The notes under the pieces: model-generated | What the model was told of the DNA's origin: nothing | Seen by the model: only the letters and a program-made list of their open reading frames with translations | Database searches by the model: none | From: Pyropia yezoensis | Lineage: Eukaryota; Rhodophyta; Bangiophyceae; Bangiales; Bangiaceae | Length of the DNA stretch: 64,000 nt | Assembly: GCA_009829735.1 (NCBI GenBank) | Contig: CM020618.1 | Span: 13,684,568-13,748,567 of the forward strand | Direction: 5' to 3' | Translations under genes and position numbers: made by a program | In this document: positions 24,231 to 34,914 of the stretch, piece after piece | How the letters are laid out: every line of letters starts with the position of its first letter | Numbering within the stretch: position 1 is the first letter of the stretch

Positions 24231-25166
24231 AAGGCATGCAATGACAACGATGTGTCCGAGGGCAAGGCTCTCTACCTCCTGGTTAACTTCATGACCGGAG
24301 AAGCGGAACAGCGGTTTGCACAGGTTCTACCAGACTCTGCCGGACACATTGTCGGACGTACCGTCGCGAGTTATCCGGAGGCGGTCAACTGGCTCCTGTC
24401 CAGCTACGCTGACGCGGACTCTCTGCGTAAAGCAGTCGGCAGGCTGAACCGGGCAACCATAGAAAGACAAGAGACTCCAGAGGCGTTTGCCCGTCGTGTC
24501 CGGGAGATGAGCGATGCTTGTGGCAACGTTTACCCTGAGGACCGGCTCAAGATGATCTTCCCGGAAGGGCTTCCTGATTATCTTCAAGTGGATGCGGAGA
24601 ACTACAACCAGGAACATCAAGAACATACCTTCCAGCAGTTGATGGCCTACACCCAGGGCAAGTACCGGCAAGCCAGGGCCCTCCAAGCTCCCATGGTATC
24701 AACTCCCAAGCCGTTGTCGCGAGTTCGACCCGGACCCGAAAATTATAAGGGAGGTGATAGCCCTGTACCGGTACTCGCAGTTGGCGAGGCCTCACCCATG
24801 GGGTCAGGGGACAAGTGGGGCGGCTTCGTTTCCAAGGAGCAACCATCCCTGGTCGCCCCCAAGCAAGTCAAGAACCAGCGGTTCCGGTCTTGTTGGCTGT
24901 GCCAGAAGGAGGATCACATGTCCTACCAGTGCCCGACCCTTCCCAAGGACCTCCAGGAAAAACTCAAGCGTCAAGGACTGGTGTTTGCAAAGGCGGTCAA
25001 CTGGGCTGACCGGCGAGCACCCTCCAAGATGGACCAGGCACAGGAACACGCAATCCGAGTGGCAACCATACAGAGCATCACGGAGGCTCTGGCAAGGGAA
25101 GCTCCTACGGACTTTGACCTGGAGACCGAAACCTCTAAGGACTCCTCGGACCCGGGAAACGAGTAG
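24231..25166 (+). CDS. gag: gag polyprotein, family B (5' end in gap)
   Basis: The frame is open from the gap to a TAG at 25164-25166, 311 codons. The first part is the capsid-like gag domain (LYLLVNFMTGEAEQRF, EAFARRVREMSDAC). A linker follows, then a zinc knuckle CWLCQKEDHMSYQC at 24891-24932 with CX2CX4HX4C spacing, which binds the genomic RNA. The C-terminus is acidic and ends SDPGNE. Pol begins about 130 bases later in a different frame, so it needs a shift or re-initiation to be expressed. Confidence 0.9.
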   Translation, partial: KACNDNDVSEGKALYLLVNFMTGEAEQRFAQVLPDSAGHIVGRTVASYPEAVNWLLSSYADADSLRKAVGRLNRATIERQETPEAFARRVREMSDACGNVYPEDRLKMIFPEGLPDYLQVDAENYNQEHQEHTFQQLMAYTQGKYRQARALQAPMVSTPKPLSRVRPGPENYKGGDSPVPVLAVGEASPMGSGDKWGGFVSKEQPSLVAPKQVKNQRFRSCWLCQKEDHMSYQCPTLPKDLQEKLKRQGLVFAKAVNWADRRAPSKMDQAQEHAIRVATIQSITEALAREAPTDFDLETETSKDSSDPGNE

Positions 25167-25294
25167 GGCAGGCGCTCTCCCCAAGTGTCTTCCCGAACCT
25201 CCAACGGCAGGGTACTTCTACCTGTTCCCCCCTTGCGTGCCGGGAGAAAGGACGGCGGTTACCTGCTCAACCGGTAGCCGCCTGGACACCCTGT

Positions 25295-28200
25295 TTGTTC
25301 AAGGGGACATTGCTCGTCCTGCGTAAAGAAAACCTCAAGATTAATGCTCGTATGCGTGTGGGGGATAGTCTCCCCCAAGCTGTTACGCCGGTGGTTGACA
25401 CGGGAGCCGGACCAAGCGTCATCACTGAGAACCTGTTACCTCCGGGCTGGCGTCGACATGCCTGGAGAGCGCCTACCCGGACCCATATCGTCGACGCTTC
25501 GGGTCAAACCCTACGACCGCTTGGCCGTCTTCCTGTCGCCATCTATGTCAACAATGAACCAATGCTTTTTCCCTTTCTAGTAGTCAAGACCCTATCAGTT
25601 CCCCTCATCCTAGGCTGGGACTTCCAGAAGCAGCATGTCAAGAGCATCCTACCCGGAGAAGGGAAGGTCCAGTTCAACCATGGGTTTGTGTCACCGGTAT
25701 TGGAGCATCCGGACGCCAAGGTTCGTGTAGCCAAGAGCAAGAGGGAACGCATCCCACCCTCTACCTTGACTCTCTTCAAACCGGTGCTCCTACCTCCTCG
25801 CTCGGAGACCAAGGTTCAAGTAACGACCCGGATTGCAGGTCAATGCCTGATCTACGGACGTAAGGAATTTCTGGCGAAACACCGGTTATACTTGGCCCAC
25901 GGACATCACAAGAAGGTAGAAAGGCACACCCCGTTCTCGGTGCTAATCGTCAACGTGAGCCGGAAGCCAATAACCCTCGCCAAGGGCACACGAGTTGGTA
26001 CAGCAGAGCCTTACCGGGGATCCGCCCGTGCTATGAGCAAGGAAGACCTCCTGAACCTGCAACAAGAACTGGCATCCAACTTGACGGCCTTAGACGTACC
26101 TCCGAAACAAGAGCAGGCTGGCAGCGCTACTCCGAAACCCGAACAAGCACCACCCGGGATGCCGAAGGTCAAGCAAGAAAATGTCCCTCCCGACTTGAAG
26201 GAGGCACTGGAGAAGCTTCTCCAGGAATATCGGCACCTGTGGTCGGGAGAGCTGGGCAAGATGGACGCCACTCTACACCGGACTCAACTCAAGCCGGAAG
26301 CTAAGCCAGTGCACATGCAACCATACCGGGCCGGACCTCATCGCCGGGATGAGATTGAGAAGCAGGTTAACAAGATGCTCAAGATGAATGTTATCGAGCC
26401 GTCTGATGGCGAGTGGGCTTTCCCGGTGGTAGTCGTCCCGAAAACCGGCGGTCACTTCTGTTTCTGCGTTGTCTACCGGCGCCTGAACGAGATGACAGTC
26501 AAGGACGTATACCCGATACCCCGGATGGATGATTGCCTCGACTTTCTTGGTGATGCCACCCTCTTCTCGACGCTGGATTGTAATGCCGGTTACTGGCAGA
26601 TCCCTCTGGCTGACGAGGACAAGGACAAGACCACCTTCACGTGCCACCTGGGACTATTCCGGTGCAAGCGTCTTCCTTTTGGTCTCACAAATGCTCCGGC
26701 AACCTTCCAAAGAGCCATCGACATCATCCTGTCCGGGCTAAGGTGGAGAACATGTTTGGTCTACCTGGACGACATTATCGTTTTCTCCAAGACCCCAGCG
26801 GAACACCTGGAGCACCTTCGGGAGGTCCTGGCCCTCCTGTCCAAGGCTGGAGTTACCCTCAAGGCCGAGAAGTGCCACCTGTTTGAGACTGAGGTGGAGT
26901 ATCTGGGGCACGTGCTGAGTCCGGGGGAGCTCCGAGTCAATGAGAAGAACATCAAGGCCCTCCGGCATGCACGGCAACCCAAAACCCAGACGGAACTCAA
27001 GAGCTTCCTGGGTATGTGCAACGTCTATCGCCGGTTCGTACGGGACTATGCTCTGATTGCCCGGCCATTGACCAAGCTTACCAGCAAGAAGCTTCCCGCA
27101 CAACTCCCGGTGTTCGACGAGAAGCAGACCGCGGCCCTCGAAGAGCTCAAGAAGCGCCTGACCACCACTCCAGTACTGGCGTTACCCAAGCGGGAGGGCC
27201 AGTTTGTTCTGGAGACTGATGCCTGTGGCGTCCAGGTGGGGTGCTCACTACTCCAGCAGCAACCTGATGGGCACTTCCTCCCGATAGGCTACTACAGTCG
27301 CGTCTTGACTCCATCCGAGGAGAACTATTCCACGACGGAGCGCGAGTGCTTGGCAATCGTCTGGGCTTGCTTCCTGTTACGGCCATATCTTGAAGGACAA
27401 GAGTTCCTCATCCGGACGGATCACGCCAGTCTAAGGTGGCTGCTATGCATGGACAGCAGTCAAGGAAGGGTCGCCCGGTGGCGCCTACGCCTTTCGGAGT
27501 TCAAGTACAAGGTGTGCACCAGAGCAGGGAGGGAGCACCACTGTGCCGACACCATGTCCCGGCTGGAGACTCCTGCAGCCGATACCGGTCCTATCCCGGA
27601 GGAAATACCCTGCTTCATCCTCCCAAATGTCGGACGTGGCTGGCACGCTCCCCTGTATGAGACACCTGAAGCTCATCAACCGGTGACCATTCACCGGATG
27701 CTGGAGGCACAACTGACGGATCCTCAATGCTTGGAGCTTCGCCACCAAATGGACCTGAACCGGAACAGTCGTTTCTCCGAGTCTACGGACGGACTCCTAG
27801 TACGGGTGTCACCCTTCGATGGGGCCACTCACGTCTACGTACCCCGGGGCCTACGAGCTGACATCCTACGCCTGGAGCACTCGTCTCCCCAGGCCGGACA
27901 TCCTGGTATCAATCGGATGTATGCTTCCATGAGACGACACTATTACTGGGAAACCATGGCCAGTGACGTCCATAAGTACCTGGAGGCTTGTGTTTCGTGT
28001 GCAAGGAACCGGTTGTCCTAGAGGAAGAAGACTTCTAAGCTACGCCTATTCCCTGCGGCGGAGCCCTTTGCAAGCTTAAGCATGGACATCCTGGGGCCCC
28101 TACTTGAAACATCCAGTGGCAACATATACCTGCTCATCATATGTGAACGGTTCTCCAAGTTCACTCGAGCAATCCCGCTGAGGACCATCACGGCTCTGGA

Positions 28201-29254
28201 TGTCACGTCAGCCTTCTGCGAGTACTGGATAGCTGCCTATGGCCCTCCAGAATCCGTCTTAACCGACAACGGTCCCCAGTTTGCATCCCTGTTCTTCTAA
28301 GGAGTCTGTGACCTGATGGGCATCAAGAACTTGTACACTACGACGTACCACCCGCAAACGAACGGCCAGGTGGAACGATTCAACCGGACCCTAGTAGACA
28401 TGCTACGGCACTACGTGGAGGAGCACCAAGAAGACTGGGACGAGCTCCTGGCTGTCCTCACTCTAGCCTACAACTCCCGAGTTCACCGGACAACGGGGGT
28501 CGCTCCACTCGACTTTGTCACCCCAAGGCGGCTGACCAACTTCTCCCTGGAAAGAATACCAGACGGTCTCCAGCCTGCACTGAAGTCAGGTCCCAAGGCA
28601 AAGGATGAGTTCCTGGAACAACTGAAGCTCCTGCTCCCAAGAGTCAAGGAGTCAATCTCGAAGACCCAGGAGCGATACAAGCGGGGCTATGACAAGGGCG
28701 TTCGGGAAAAGAACAAGGGACTGGGTGGTGGCGACTGAGTTTTTGTGGACAACCATAGCAAGACCCGGGGGAAGCTGGACTCGAAGACGGATGGACCTTA
28801 TGAGATCCTGAATACGGACGGTTGGACCTTTCTTCTAGACGTGCATGGCTCCCCGTACCGCGTGAGCAGCGACCATGTCACCCGAGCTCCACCGCCAAGC
28901 CAACGGGATTTGACCCGGCGCAAGCGGGCCGCAGTACCCTGGCTATCCCAAGAAGAAGGCCGGGAATATGTCTACGTCAAGTTTGTGGACCATGCCTGGA
29001 GAGACGGACGCCTGTACCTGCGAGTACGCTGGTTCGGTTTGAACCCGGCAGATGATACCTGGGAACCCTCAAACCGGCTACCCATCGCGGATGTCTGTGC
29101 CTACACGCGACGGAACGGGATAGAGGGCACTCCAGTGGCCAGAGCCGGCAAGATTCTGGAGTCGGACTCGGAGGAGGACCAAGAGGATGGGGCCAACCAA
29201 GACCCTCGGGACGAGCCGAGTTCATCCGCAACGGATGTGGAACAAGAGGATTGA
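25295..29254 (+). pseudogene. pol: pol polyprotein (PR-RT-RNaseH-IN-chromodomain), three in-frame stops
   Basis: One frame contains the protease (DTG at about 25397-25405), reverse transcriptase (CFCVVYRRLNEMTVKDVYPI; YLDD at 26762-26773), RNase H (ETDACGVQVGCSLL, TERECLAIVWA, IRTDHASLRWLL), and an integrase with an HHCC finger (about 27890-28015) and core motifs MDILGPL, TDNGPQF and HPQTNGQVERFNR (28082-28390). The chromodomain follows (about 28961-29120, YVYVKFVDHAW...LRVRWFGLN...DTW), then an acidic tail. Stops occur at 28019 (TAG, where family A has Glu), 28298 (TAA, consistent with CAA) and 28736 (TGA, where family A has Trp). There is no frameshift. The first 908 codons, through reverse transcriptase and RNase H, are intact. 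Confidence 0.92.
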
Positions 29255-29399
29255 GAAGAAGGGAACGGGTATATCAAGGAGAACACGCAATACAAGCATG
29301 GAACAATCAAGGAAAACAAGCACCCGCTCGGGCAACCCTTCTCTCCGCCTCTTCCCTCCTCGCTTCTCCCAAGACCCTCACCCTCCTTGCCTCCAACTA

Positions 29400-31517
29400 C
29401 TACTCCCGGCGCGGACGCTGAGCCGCGGGAGTGTCCTCCAGCGCTGCCTCCGCGGCACGACGGGAACCGGAGGAAGACGGGATGACGTAGTGCGGTGGAC
29501 GCGGTGCATCCCGGTATGACGCCATCGGAGTAGTACCGGTAGTTGCCGGGGGCTCCCGCTCATCCAGGTATGCCCGTCGGCGCCCCTGGAAGCCAGTGAA
29601 GGATTCTGACCACTGCTGGGCCAAGCCATGCCGCGTCAAGGTCGCCAGAAGTTCGCCAACCACCGGGCTGTTCGACATCTGGCCGCTGTCCGCGCAAGCA
29701 AACACCCGGTCGACCACGTTGTTCAAAACGCTGGCGTAAGTGCCCAGCACCAGGGAAGACCCGACGCCCTCAACCTGCACCGGAAGACGACCCAGCTGGT
29801 CTTCAATCATACCGACGTCGTACTGGTTGCATGTCGGGCCACCTTGGATCAGGTACCAGTCAGGCACCCGGAAGCGGGTAAGGCGCAGAGTCGGCGCCGG
29901 AATCTCAAACCGCCCCGAGGATGACACCACCGGACGGTCCACAACGGCCCCCGAAACCGGAGTACCCAACTCCAGCGGAGGCACAGCGCCGCCGGCGTTG
30001 GAAGAAGGCGTCCGAGGCGGAGCGGCCGGAGTGGTAGGCGACCGCACGGTCACCCCCAGACTCGCCGCAGACAGGCGCGGTGCCGGAGGAGCTTGAAGTA
30101 CCGGCACAGCCGGAACAGGGCGTGAACGCGCCGGCGACGGTTCAGGCGAGGCCACCGGGGCGACAGGTGCAACAGGAGGAAGCGGAGCCGCCGCAGACGC
30201 CTGACCGACCGCCGCGGCCCATCCCGACTCCTGCACCGGCGGCCCAACTGGCAGAAGATCAAGGGCGGCCGGGGCAGGAAAGCTACCTAGCTGCGGCCAC
30301 GCCGGAAGCGGCGTCGCCAGCTGCAGCTTGGCCGGAGAAGACTGGGAGACCACCTGCGCCCAACCGAAGCCATCCCGACGCGGGCTGTTCTGGTCGGCAA
30401 TGGCGTTCAAGAAGTTCCGGTCATGCACCGGCACCAGACGCCGGAAGTCAATCATCGCCTGGAAGAGCCCCTTGTACTCTTCGTCCTGGCTGCACAGGAA
30501 GTCGACGGTCAACTTGTCGACAATCCAGACCATCAGGAGGTCAGGGAGAAACCAAAGCCGGTTGGACACCAAGACCTCGTGAAGCCGGTGGTTGGCCGCA
30601 AAGACTGTCATCTCGGACGTGTACATCATGTACGGGATCGAGTGGAAGAAGCCCTTGATCGACGCCTGAGTCAAGGCGTCCAAGAAGTACCAGGTGAAGG
30701 GGATGCTGGAAGGAGCAAACCCGACCGGGATCTCGACTTCCTGCTGCTGCGGGATGACCTTGGGGTAGTACGCCGCCCGGTTAGCCTTATCCAGCTTCCA
30801 GAACTCCTGATGGTTGCAGCTCACGAGGAAGTCACGCTGACGGCCGCGTCGCTCGCCTTGCTCCCGTGCCGGTGACAACTTGGAGTACTTCCGGGTCAGG
30901 AAAGGCGGCTCCAGAGCGAACATGCTCGGACGGGGGTCGCAGTTCAGGCTCCCCGACCCCTTGAGCGCCTCGTCCCAGACCTTGAGCGCCCGGTGGACGT
31001 ACCCTTCCTCCTCCGGCCACCGGAGAACGGACGCGGACACGCGACGCTCGGTCAAGGGCAGATCCAGCACCAGCGCGAAGGGGAGATCCTCCAGACGAGC
31101 AACCCAAGAGGAACCCGAGAAGCTCTGGGAGCGGTCTTATGCCTGGCGCATCTGGTCCGCCGTGTGAAGACGAGCCTTATCCATCTCTGTCAAGACCCCG
31201 CGCTGGAGTTCCTTGCGCCAGAGGTCCAAGCAATCCTGCTGGCACTGGGCCGCGCCGGCGTTGCCGACCACCGTGGAGTAACGCCGGGCCGCCAGAGGGT
31301 CCTGCCCAAGAAGCATCTCCGGGAGACCCACCGGGGGGGTCTCGACCGGGTGCATCACAGAAGCCGGGGGAACCCGATCCGTCCCCGCCGTGGCGACCGG
31401 CGCCGACATCGACACCCGAGGAACCGGAGGCAGGAGAGGGGCGCGACTACCCGAGTTCTCCTCCGCAACACTCGCCGCCGGAACCACGGGCCCAGCTTGG
31501 ATCTCGGAACTGGACAT
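29400..31517 (-). pseudogene. antisense ORF of family B element, about 705 codons, one stop
   Basis: Between the chromodomain and the 3' LTR, on the strand opposite to gag-pol, one frame runs from ATG 31517 (MSSSEIQAGP) to 29400 with a single TAA at 31139-31137. The N-terminal 110 residues are Pro/Val-rich. The middle (about residues 160-370) looks like a folded helical domain, with FTWYFLDALTQASIKGFF, NRLWFLPDLLMVWIVDKL and EEYKGLFQAMIDFRRL. A Pro/Ala-rich linker follows, then a second conserved-looking block (RFRVPDWYLIQGGPTCNQYD) and a basic end. I do not recognise the family. Antisense ORFs at this place are known in some plant gypsy lineages. Family A lacks it. Confidence 0.6.
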
Positions 31518-31688
31518 GACGTCCAGACTCCGGGGGAACGCGAGGGCCAAGGTGAAGGAGAGAAGGGGGGCAGAGAACCGGAGCAGTTGATCGTGACCAG
31601 GGTGAAGACGCTCGACCTCGGCACCGGTGTGGACGTGCTCGAGGCTGTGCACGGTGGCACCTGGTTCGGCCCGAGGACGTGCCGGACT

Positions 31689-31701
31689 AGGGAGGGAGCT
31701 A
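31689..31701 (+). promoter_or_regulatory. polypurine tract of family B
   Basis: AGGGAGGGAGCTA directly precedes the 3' LTR start TGTAGCATCC. The position and purine content fit the plus-strand primer. Confidence 0.6.
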
Positions 31702-32272
31702 TGTAGCATCCCTGGCCCCGACTTGGCGCCGACCCGGGACTACAACCAGAGGGCACCAGGTGCCAGAACACGCCCGCCGTGTGGTGATGGTTGGCGGCCG
31801 TGGCCCGTGCCCGGCACTGGGATGCGGTGGACTACGCTATCCACACGTGAGAGAGGGATTGCTGATGGGTTTTTGCATATTCGTGAGGGACTTGATTTGA
31901 GAGAATTTGAGTGTGAGATTAGTGAGTGGGAATAGAATTAGTAGTGATAGTGGCCCCCGACCTGACGAGGTTAGACTCGGGTCGGGGCCACTCGGGGTTA
32001 TGGGGGGGGCTACCTGGCCAACGTGCCGAGGCTCCCCCAGATGCACGTTAAGAGGGACAGCGAGGCGCCCTTGGTCCGCGCCCTCAGGAAAAAGACAACT
32101 GCGCGTTTGCTTTCCTCTTCCCCGTGTGCACTACCGTGCGTATCTGTTTGCTCTGCGAGCAGGCACGTGAGGCAACAGGCATACCATTCTCGTAGTTCCC
32201 CTTTCTATGTTACCTGTCCCTTTCCCCCGAGGGATATAGACACGTGTCTGAGAGGATCGAGTTTTATACCAC
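31702..32272 (+). repeat. family B 3' LTR (571 bp)
   Basis: It runs from TGTAGCATCCCTGG to GTTTTATACCAC. It is nearly identical to the minus-strand copy at 11585-12156; the differences seen are transitions near 31880, 32035, 32247 and 32259. The next bases are TTTGTACC, inside family A sequence. Confidence 0.9.
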
Positions 32273-32638
32273 TTTGTACCGAATTCCGGTATTGTTTGGC
32301 TAGTAGCCCCCCTGACTGGTGGCCCCAACCTTGTCGGTATGGGCCCACTTGTGGCTCGCCCTTTGGGGGCCTACTTTTGTTTTGTATTGTTTATCTGTCC
32401 TTGCCTTGGAGGGATCTTTTATGTTGATTGCCATGCTCGTAGCGATCGGCCGCCTGGCCTCCGCTCGGTCGCTCGACCAGCATGTTATTTCGCCCTTATC
32501 TGCGACGTGGGGGCTCGCCGCCGCCGCTCGGCCGGCTTGCTCCCCATCGAACGTCTGAGACCTAAAGGATTGTCTTCTTTGCCTTTACGGTAATAGCTGT
32601 CTCTTTGCCTTCCGGGCGTCGGTCGGTCCCATATCCTT

Positions 32639-34120
32639 TTATTGATCAACACTTATTCCACAGGAACCGCGGGGGGTAGTAGCCATCCCCGCTGCAATGC
32701 CTTTAGAGGCATTGCGCCGAGCCCGACGTTCCGCGACGTCTGCGGACCATTGGGCCCGCAGCTCCTCATTGCGCCGGCGACATATGTCGCCTTTACGTTG
32801 AGCATAGCGTACCAACGCCTCTATGGGCGTGCCTGGTGTATTAAATTCACGGACATCAGTCCGTACCTCCCACCAGACCCTTTGCATAAAGCGGCCCTTA
32901 AGTTGGCTCGCAGTATGAATATACCCGCAGAGCGCATTTGCGTCGCGGACGCGCCGGTAAAAGGCGGTCTCGGTTTCATCCTCCTCTTGGGCAACGTTAT
33001 TAAACGCTGCCACTTGGGATGATATAATTTCCTCGTCCGCATAACTGCGGAGGAGCCAGTTAACAAGCTCCAGATACGAAGTGACCTCTCCCGCTCGTCC
33101 CCCCGCCTTAGAGGGGATAAGGGAGAGGAGCTCCTTCTTGAGTTCCCCTTTGGTAAACTCCGGAAGGAGGTACATAGCCCGACCTTCTGAGAGGTCGTTG
33201 TCATCGCTAGCCTTACGGAAGCGATTTAGGAATTCGAACACCCCTAGAGGGGGGGTCCCGTCCCAGAGGGCGTCACGCCCAAACGTGAGGGATATCTCTT
33301 TGCGCTTCCGGCCTAAGCCGTGAGCCATCTCTTCATCATAGCGTACGCTCTTATCGGCGAGTGCATAAGCCTCGCAATCCAGGATACCTTTAAAGGTATC
33401 ATCATCGGGTATTATCTTGAGCGGGATAACCCGCTCCGGTTCCCCGTTACGTCCGGGGCATAGCACACGGGCCACCCGGCGGTCGGTCGAAGCGCTTAAG
33501 CGCCTCGCCCAACGCCTCTCAGGATCAACATCACTTGCCTCTGAAGAGGAAGATGTCTGCGAATAACCGTGGGGTCGGCGGCGAGTCCGCCGACCAGATC
33601 GAGAGATTGAACCCTCGATCTTATCGAGTCGGGCAGAAATTGGTGACACCACCTCAGTCAACATCTGGCCGAAAGCCGCCAGAGGAACAGTTCCCATAGC
33701 CGTGGAGGACGACCCCCCCACAGCGGGTACGCCCCCCAAAGGGGCGCCTCTAAAATTATCCGTAGCCATACGGTCCTGGGTGGGCGATGCAAACGTACCC
33801 CCACCCGTGGGTGAGGCCCAGGCCCCCCACTCACGGGAGGTAAAAGTAGAGCGGTCGCCGAAGCCGTGGGCTGCCTCCCCATCAGGGGTCGCGCCTGGAG
33901 TGGCTTGCACCAGGCCGGGAGCCTCACCGGCGCCTGGCACTCCACCCGGAGGCAGGTCCATACGGGGCAAACTCGTGCGTTCCCGCTGAGCGGCCGACTC
34001 AACACCAGGGTTGGTCCGTGAGGCGCCACCGGGAGCTTCGCCGGTGCCTGCTGTCACGTTTGACATTTCCACAGGTGTAGGAACTCCTCCTTGAGGAGGA
34101 GCAGAAGTATTGGACTGCAT
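32639..34120 (-). CDS. gag: gag polyprotein, family A (N-terminal part)
   Basis: The start is the ATG at 34120 (MQSNTSAPPQGG); the upstream extension lacks an ATG. The frame gives 493 residues. The first 190 are Pro/Gly/Thr/Ser-rich, followed by a basic RRTRRRPH stretch, then the helical gag domain (FEFLNRFRKASDDNDLSEGR; NWLLRSYADEEIISSQV; FYRRVRDANALCGYIH), which aligns with family B gag (NWLLSSYADADSLRKAV). The TAA at 32641-32639 comes before any zinc knuckle, and the remaining 366 bp to the family B LTR has stops in the same frame. This gag is therefore truncated or frameshifted. Confidence 0.8.
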   Translation of the reverse strand: MQSNTSAPPQGGVPTPVEMSNVTAGTGEAPGGASRTNPGVESAAQRERTSLPRMDLPPGGVPGAGEAPGLVQATPGATPDGEAAHGFGDRSTFTSREWGAWASPTGGGTFASPTQDRMATDNFRGAPLGGVPAVGGSSSTAMGTVPLAAFGQMLTEVVSPISARLDKIEGSISRSGRRTRRRPHGYSQTSSSSEASDVDPERRWARRLSASTDRRVARVLCPGRNGEPERVIPLKIIPDDDTFKGILDCEAYALADKSVRYDEEMAHGLGRKRKEISLTFGRDALWDGTPPLGVFEFLNRFRKASDDNDLSEGRAMYLLPEFTKGELKKELLSLIPSKAGGRAGEVTSYLELVNWLLRSYADEEIISSQVAAFNNVAQEEDETETAFYRRVRDANALCGYIHTASQLKGRFMQRVWWEVRTDVREFNTPGTPIEALVRYAQRKGDICRRRNEELRAQWSADVAERRARRNASKGIAAGMATTPRGSCGISVDQ

Positions 34121-34246
34121 CTTGATCCACCTGTAAAGGCTAGAAAGAAAAGGTACCAAGGGTCACAACCCAACCACAGAGCACACGACCAAGAAGCCAC
34201 CCAACAAAAGGAGAGGAGACTCCACCAGAAGGCGGAGCGAATCCCC

Positions 34247-34264
34247 TCCCCTGCTGCTCCACCA
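34247..34264 (-). promoter_or_regulatory. primer-binding site, family A
   Basis: TGGTGGAGCAGCAGGGGA on the minus strand lies two bases after the LTR end CCACCACA. The 18 bases are identical to the family B site at 11563-11580, so both families use the same tRNA primer. Confidence 0.75.
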
Positions 34265-34266
34265 AA

Positions 34267-34909
34267 TGTGGTGGTTATCTGGGCGTAAGCCCACACCAAC
34301 GGGGTACCTTATCCTGCTGAAGGGGAATGGCGGGGAACCCGGGGTATAAACCCTAGAGTCAGAACCGCCGGAACGTAAAGCTCCACGCGAAGGTGGAAGC
34401 GTCCGGGACGGGGAACACGAGGGTAACGCAAGGTTGGTTTTTTGTGAGGGGGAAGCAACGGGCACAGCCCCACGCGCACATATCCCTCTTTGGCCCGCCG
34501 GTCCAGGGCCCGCTGTGGGACCCCGGAGTGCGGGCCAACACTCCCTACACTAAACACCCAATCAAAACACTCAGAACCCTCCAACACATCTCTCCACGCA
34601 AAACACGCTCAGTGGTGGGATCTCACTAAATCTCGGCCAGATTGGGGCGGAAGTAGCCCGCCCTAGGTAGCTTCCCTTCACTGGCCAGAAGGCCAATTCC
34701 AATCGGGCGGGCGTAATCGCTTTACCCGATATTATCTTATCTTCCCCCCCCCATTCATGGGGGGATCCAGCGAGGATGACGTGGCGTGCCCCTCCCGAGG
34801 GAGGAGCGACCCCCTCCTGCCCCCGATTGGTCAGGGGCAGAGGTCGCCACGATCCGCCTCCCCCTGAAGGGGGATGCCCCTAGCCCGAGGGGTGCGGTAA
34901 ACCCCCACA
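34267..34909 (-). repeat. family A 5' LTR (643 bp)
   Basis: Reads TGTGGGGGTTTACC to ATAACCACCACA on the minus strand, with the same length and ends as the LTR at 5860-6502. Confidence 0.92.
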
Positions 34910-34914
34910 CCGCA
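34910..34914 (-). repeat. target-site duplication TGCGG (5' side)
   Basis: Minus-strand TGCGG directly precedes the 5' LTR, matching 6503-6507 beside the 3' LTR. Confidence 0.7.

Larger units (their letters stand above)
24231..32272 (+). mobile_element. chromovirus family B, nearly complete copy lacking 5' end
   Basis: The element shows gag (from the gap), pol with integrase and chromodomain, a 2.1 kb antisense ORF, a polypurine tract and a 571 bp 3' LTR. Its 5' LTR and gag start are missing because of the gap. The 3' LTR ends inside the gag region of a family A element on the opposite strand (32273 onward), so this copy appears nested in it. Three in-frame stops interrupt pol and one interrupts the antisense ORF; gag is open throughout. 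Confidence 0.88.
32273..34909 (-). mobile_element. chromovirus family A, 5' part (LTR, primer site, gag)
   Basis: On the minus strand the order is a 643 bp 5' LTR, primer site, leader and gag, then truncation at 32272 by the family B LTR. The LTR matches that at 5860-6502, and both are flanked by TGCGG on the outer side. Together with the split NB-ARC/WD40 gene, this suggests it is the missing 5' half of the element at 1-6502. Confidence 0.85.
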
